Shown here: piece by piece, positions 63,535 to 64,000 of the stretch | Numbering within the stretch: the stretch's first letter is position 1 | Layout of the letters: each line of letters begins with the position of its first letter | Assembly: GCF_017654505.1 (NCBI RefSeq) | Contig: NC_054569.1 | Location: 1,652,337 to 1,716,336, forward strand | Reading direction: 5' to 3' | Source: Polyodon spathula | Lineage: Eukaryota; Chordata; Actinopteri; Acipenseriformes; Polyodontidae | DNA: 64,000 bases | The notes under the pieces: generated by a model | What the model was told of the DNA's origin: nothing | The model's input: the letters and a program-made list of their open reading frames with translations, nothing else | The model's database searches: none | Program-made: the position numbers and the translations under genes

Positions 63535-64000
63535 ATTAGATGTTAGATATATGCATTCTTTTACTGCATCACAGCTGGTGAAGATGATGTCGTCTAAATC
63601 AGTTTCACCAGCTTTTCAACCATCATTAAGTCTCATAAACCTGCATCATGAGTTGAAAGCCAGCATGCTACCAGTTCTTCCCCTGTCATTGCACTGACAG
63701 GGGAAGAAGATGTTTGTAGAGGATTGTGACATCGCAAAAGACGTATAGGGAGCCGTGGAGGCACGTAGGCACTGAGGAGATTACTGGGTCACTAGTGAAA
63801 ACCACTTTCTGATAAAGTGAACGTTGTCTGCAGCACATTGTAGAGGGTTGCTGTTATCTTTCCAAATTCGCATGGAGAAGAATAATATTTCAAAAGTAAT
63901 ATATTTATGAAATGTAAAGAAAAAATGCCTGTCTAGCCTGGAAAAGTTAACTTACTGGATGGTCTATCAACCCCCCGCCTGCATAGAGAAGGGTTCAGTT

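Larger units (their letters stand above)
58991..64000. other. Repeat-rich, no gene seen
   Basis: Outside the two SINEs, the split repeat with its MITE, the poly-C runs and the telomere-core MITE, nothing is recognised. The last 460 bases are unique sequence without a coding signature. Confidence 0.45.

Overview
The window is vertebrate nuclear DNA, most likely from a non-teleost ray-finned fish, with a sturgeon or paddlefish favoured. The fish assignment rests on one intact, intron-containing gene for somatolactin, a pituitary hormone of the growth hormone/prolactin family known from fishes. It is supported by abundant tRNA-derived SINEs, foldback MITEs, a CR1/L2-type LINE remnant and very dense microsatellites. 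The order-level placement is inferred from memory of sturgeon-like somatolactin and SINE sequences, without a search.

Layout. 1-24 kb: no recognisable gene. This part holds a (GAA)n array, a tRNA-headed repeat near 3.3 kb, a complete-looking SINE at 5.2-5.6 kb, poly-C and (TA)n tracts, a (CA)n block at 14.3 kb, a 36-37 bp minisatellite at 14.8-15.1 kb, a 52 bp tandem array at 16.0-16.4 kb, a minus-strand SINE at 17.7 kb and a 1.57 kb inverted repeat at 18.1-19.7 kb. 24-27.5 kb: the somatolactin gene on the minus strand, with five coding exons, four introns, a TATA box, three Pit-1-like sites upstream and a candidate polyadenylation signal. A MITE fills half of intron 3. 27.5-64 kb: about 36 kb upstream of the gene with no exon I can support. 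It holds (CTT)n, (CAGA/CAGG)n and a (TG)n tract of about 670 bp. It also has several members of one foldback MITE family, some with telomere-like or 52 bp minisatellite cores, a possible piggyBac-type MITE, a LINE remnant, two more SINEs, and a hAT-like MITE whose insertion into an older repeat is marked by an 8 bp target duplication.

The five exons join in phase to a 232-residue preprohormone: a 24-residue signal peptide and a 208-residue mature hormone. Seven cysteines and both classic family signatures are intact. Nearly all other long open frames fall in simple or tandem repeats, or are antisense to the exons. No bacterial, viral or CRISPR-type system is visible. The least expected structures are the 1.57 kb inverted repeat, which may be an assembly artefact, and the MITE family whose centre carries different tandem arrays in different copies.
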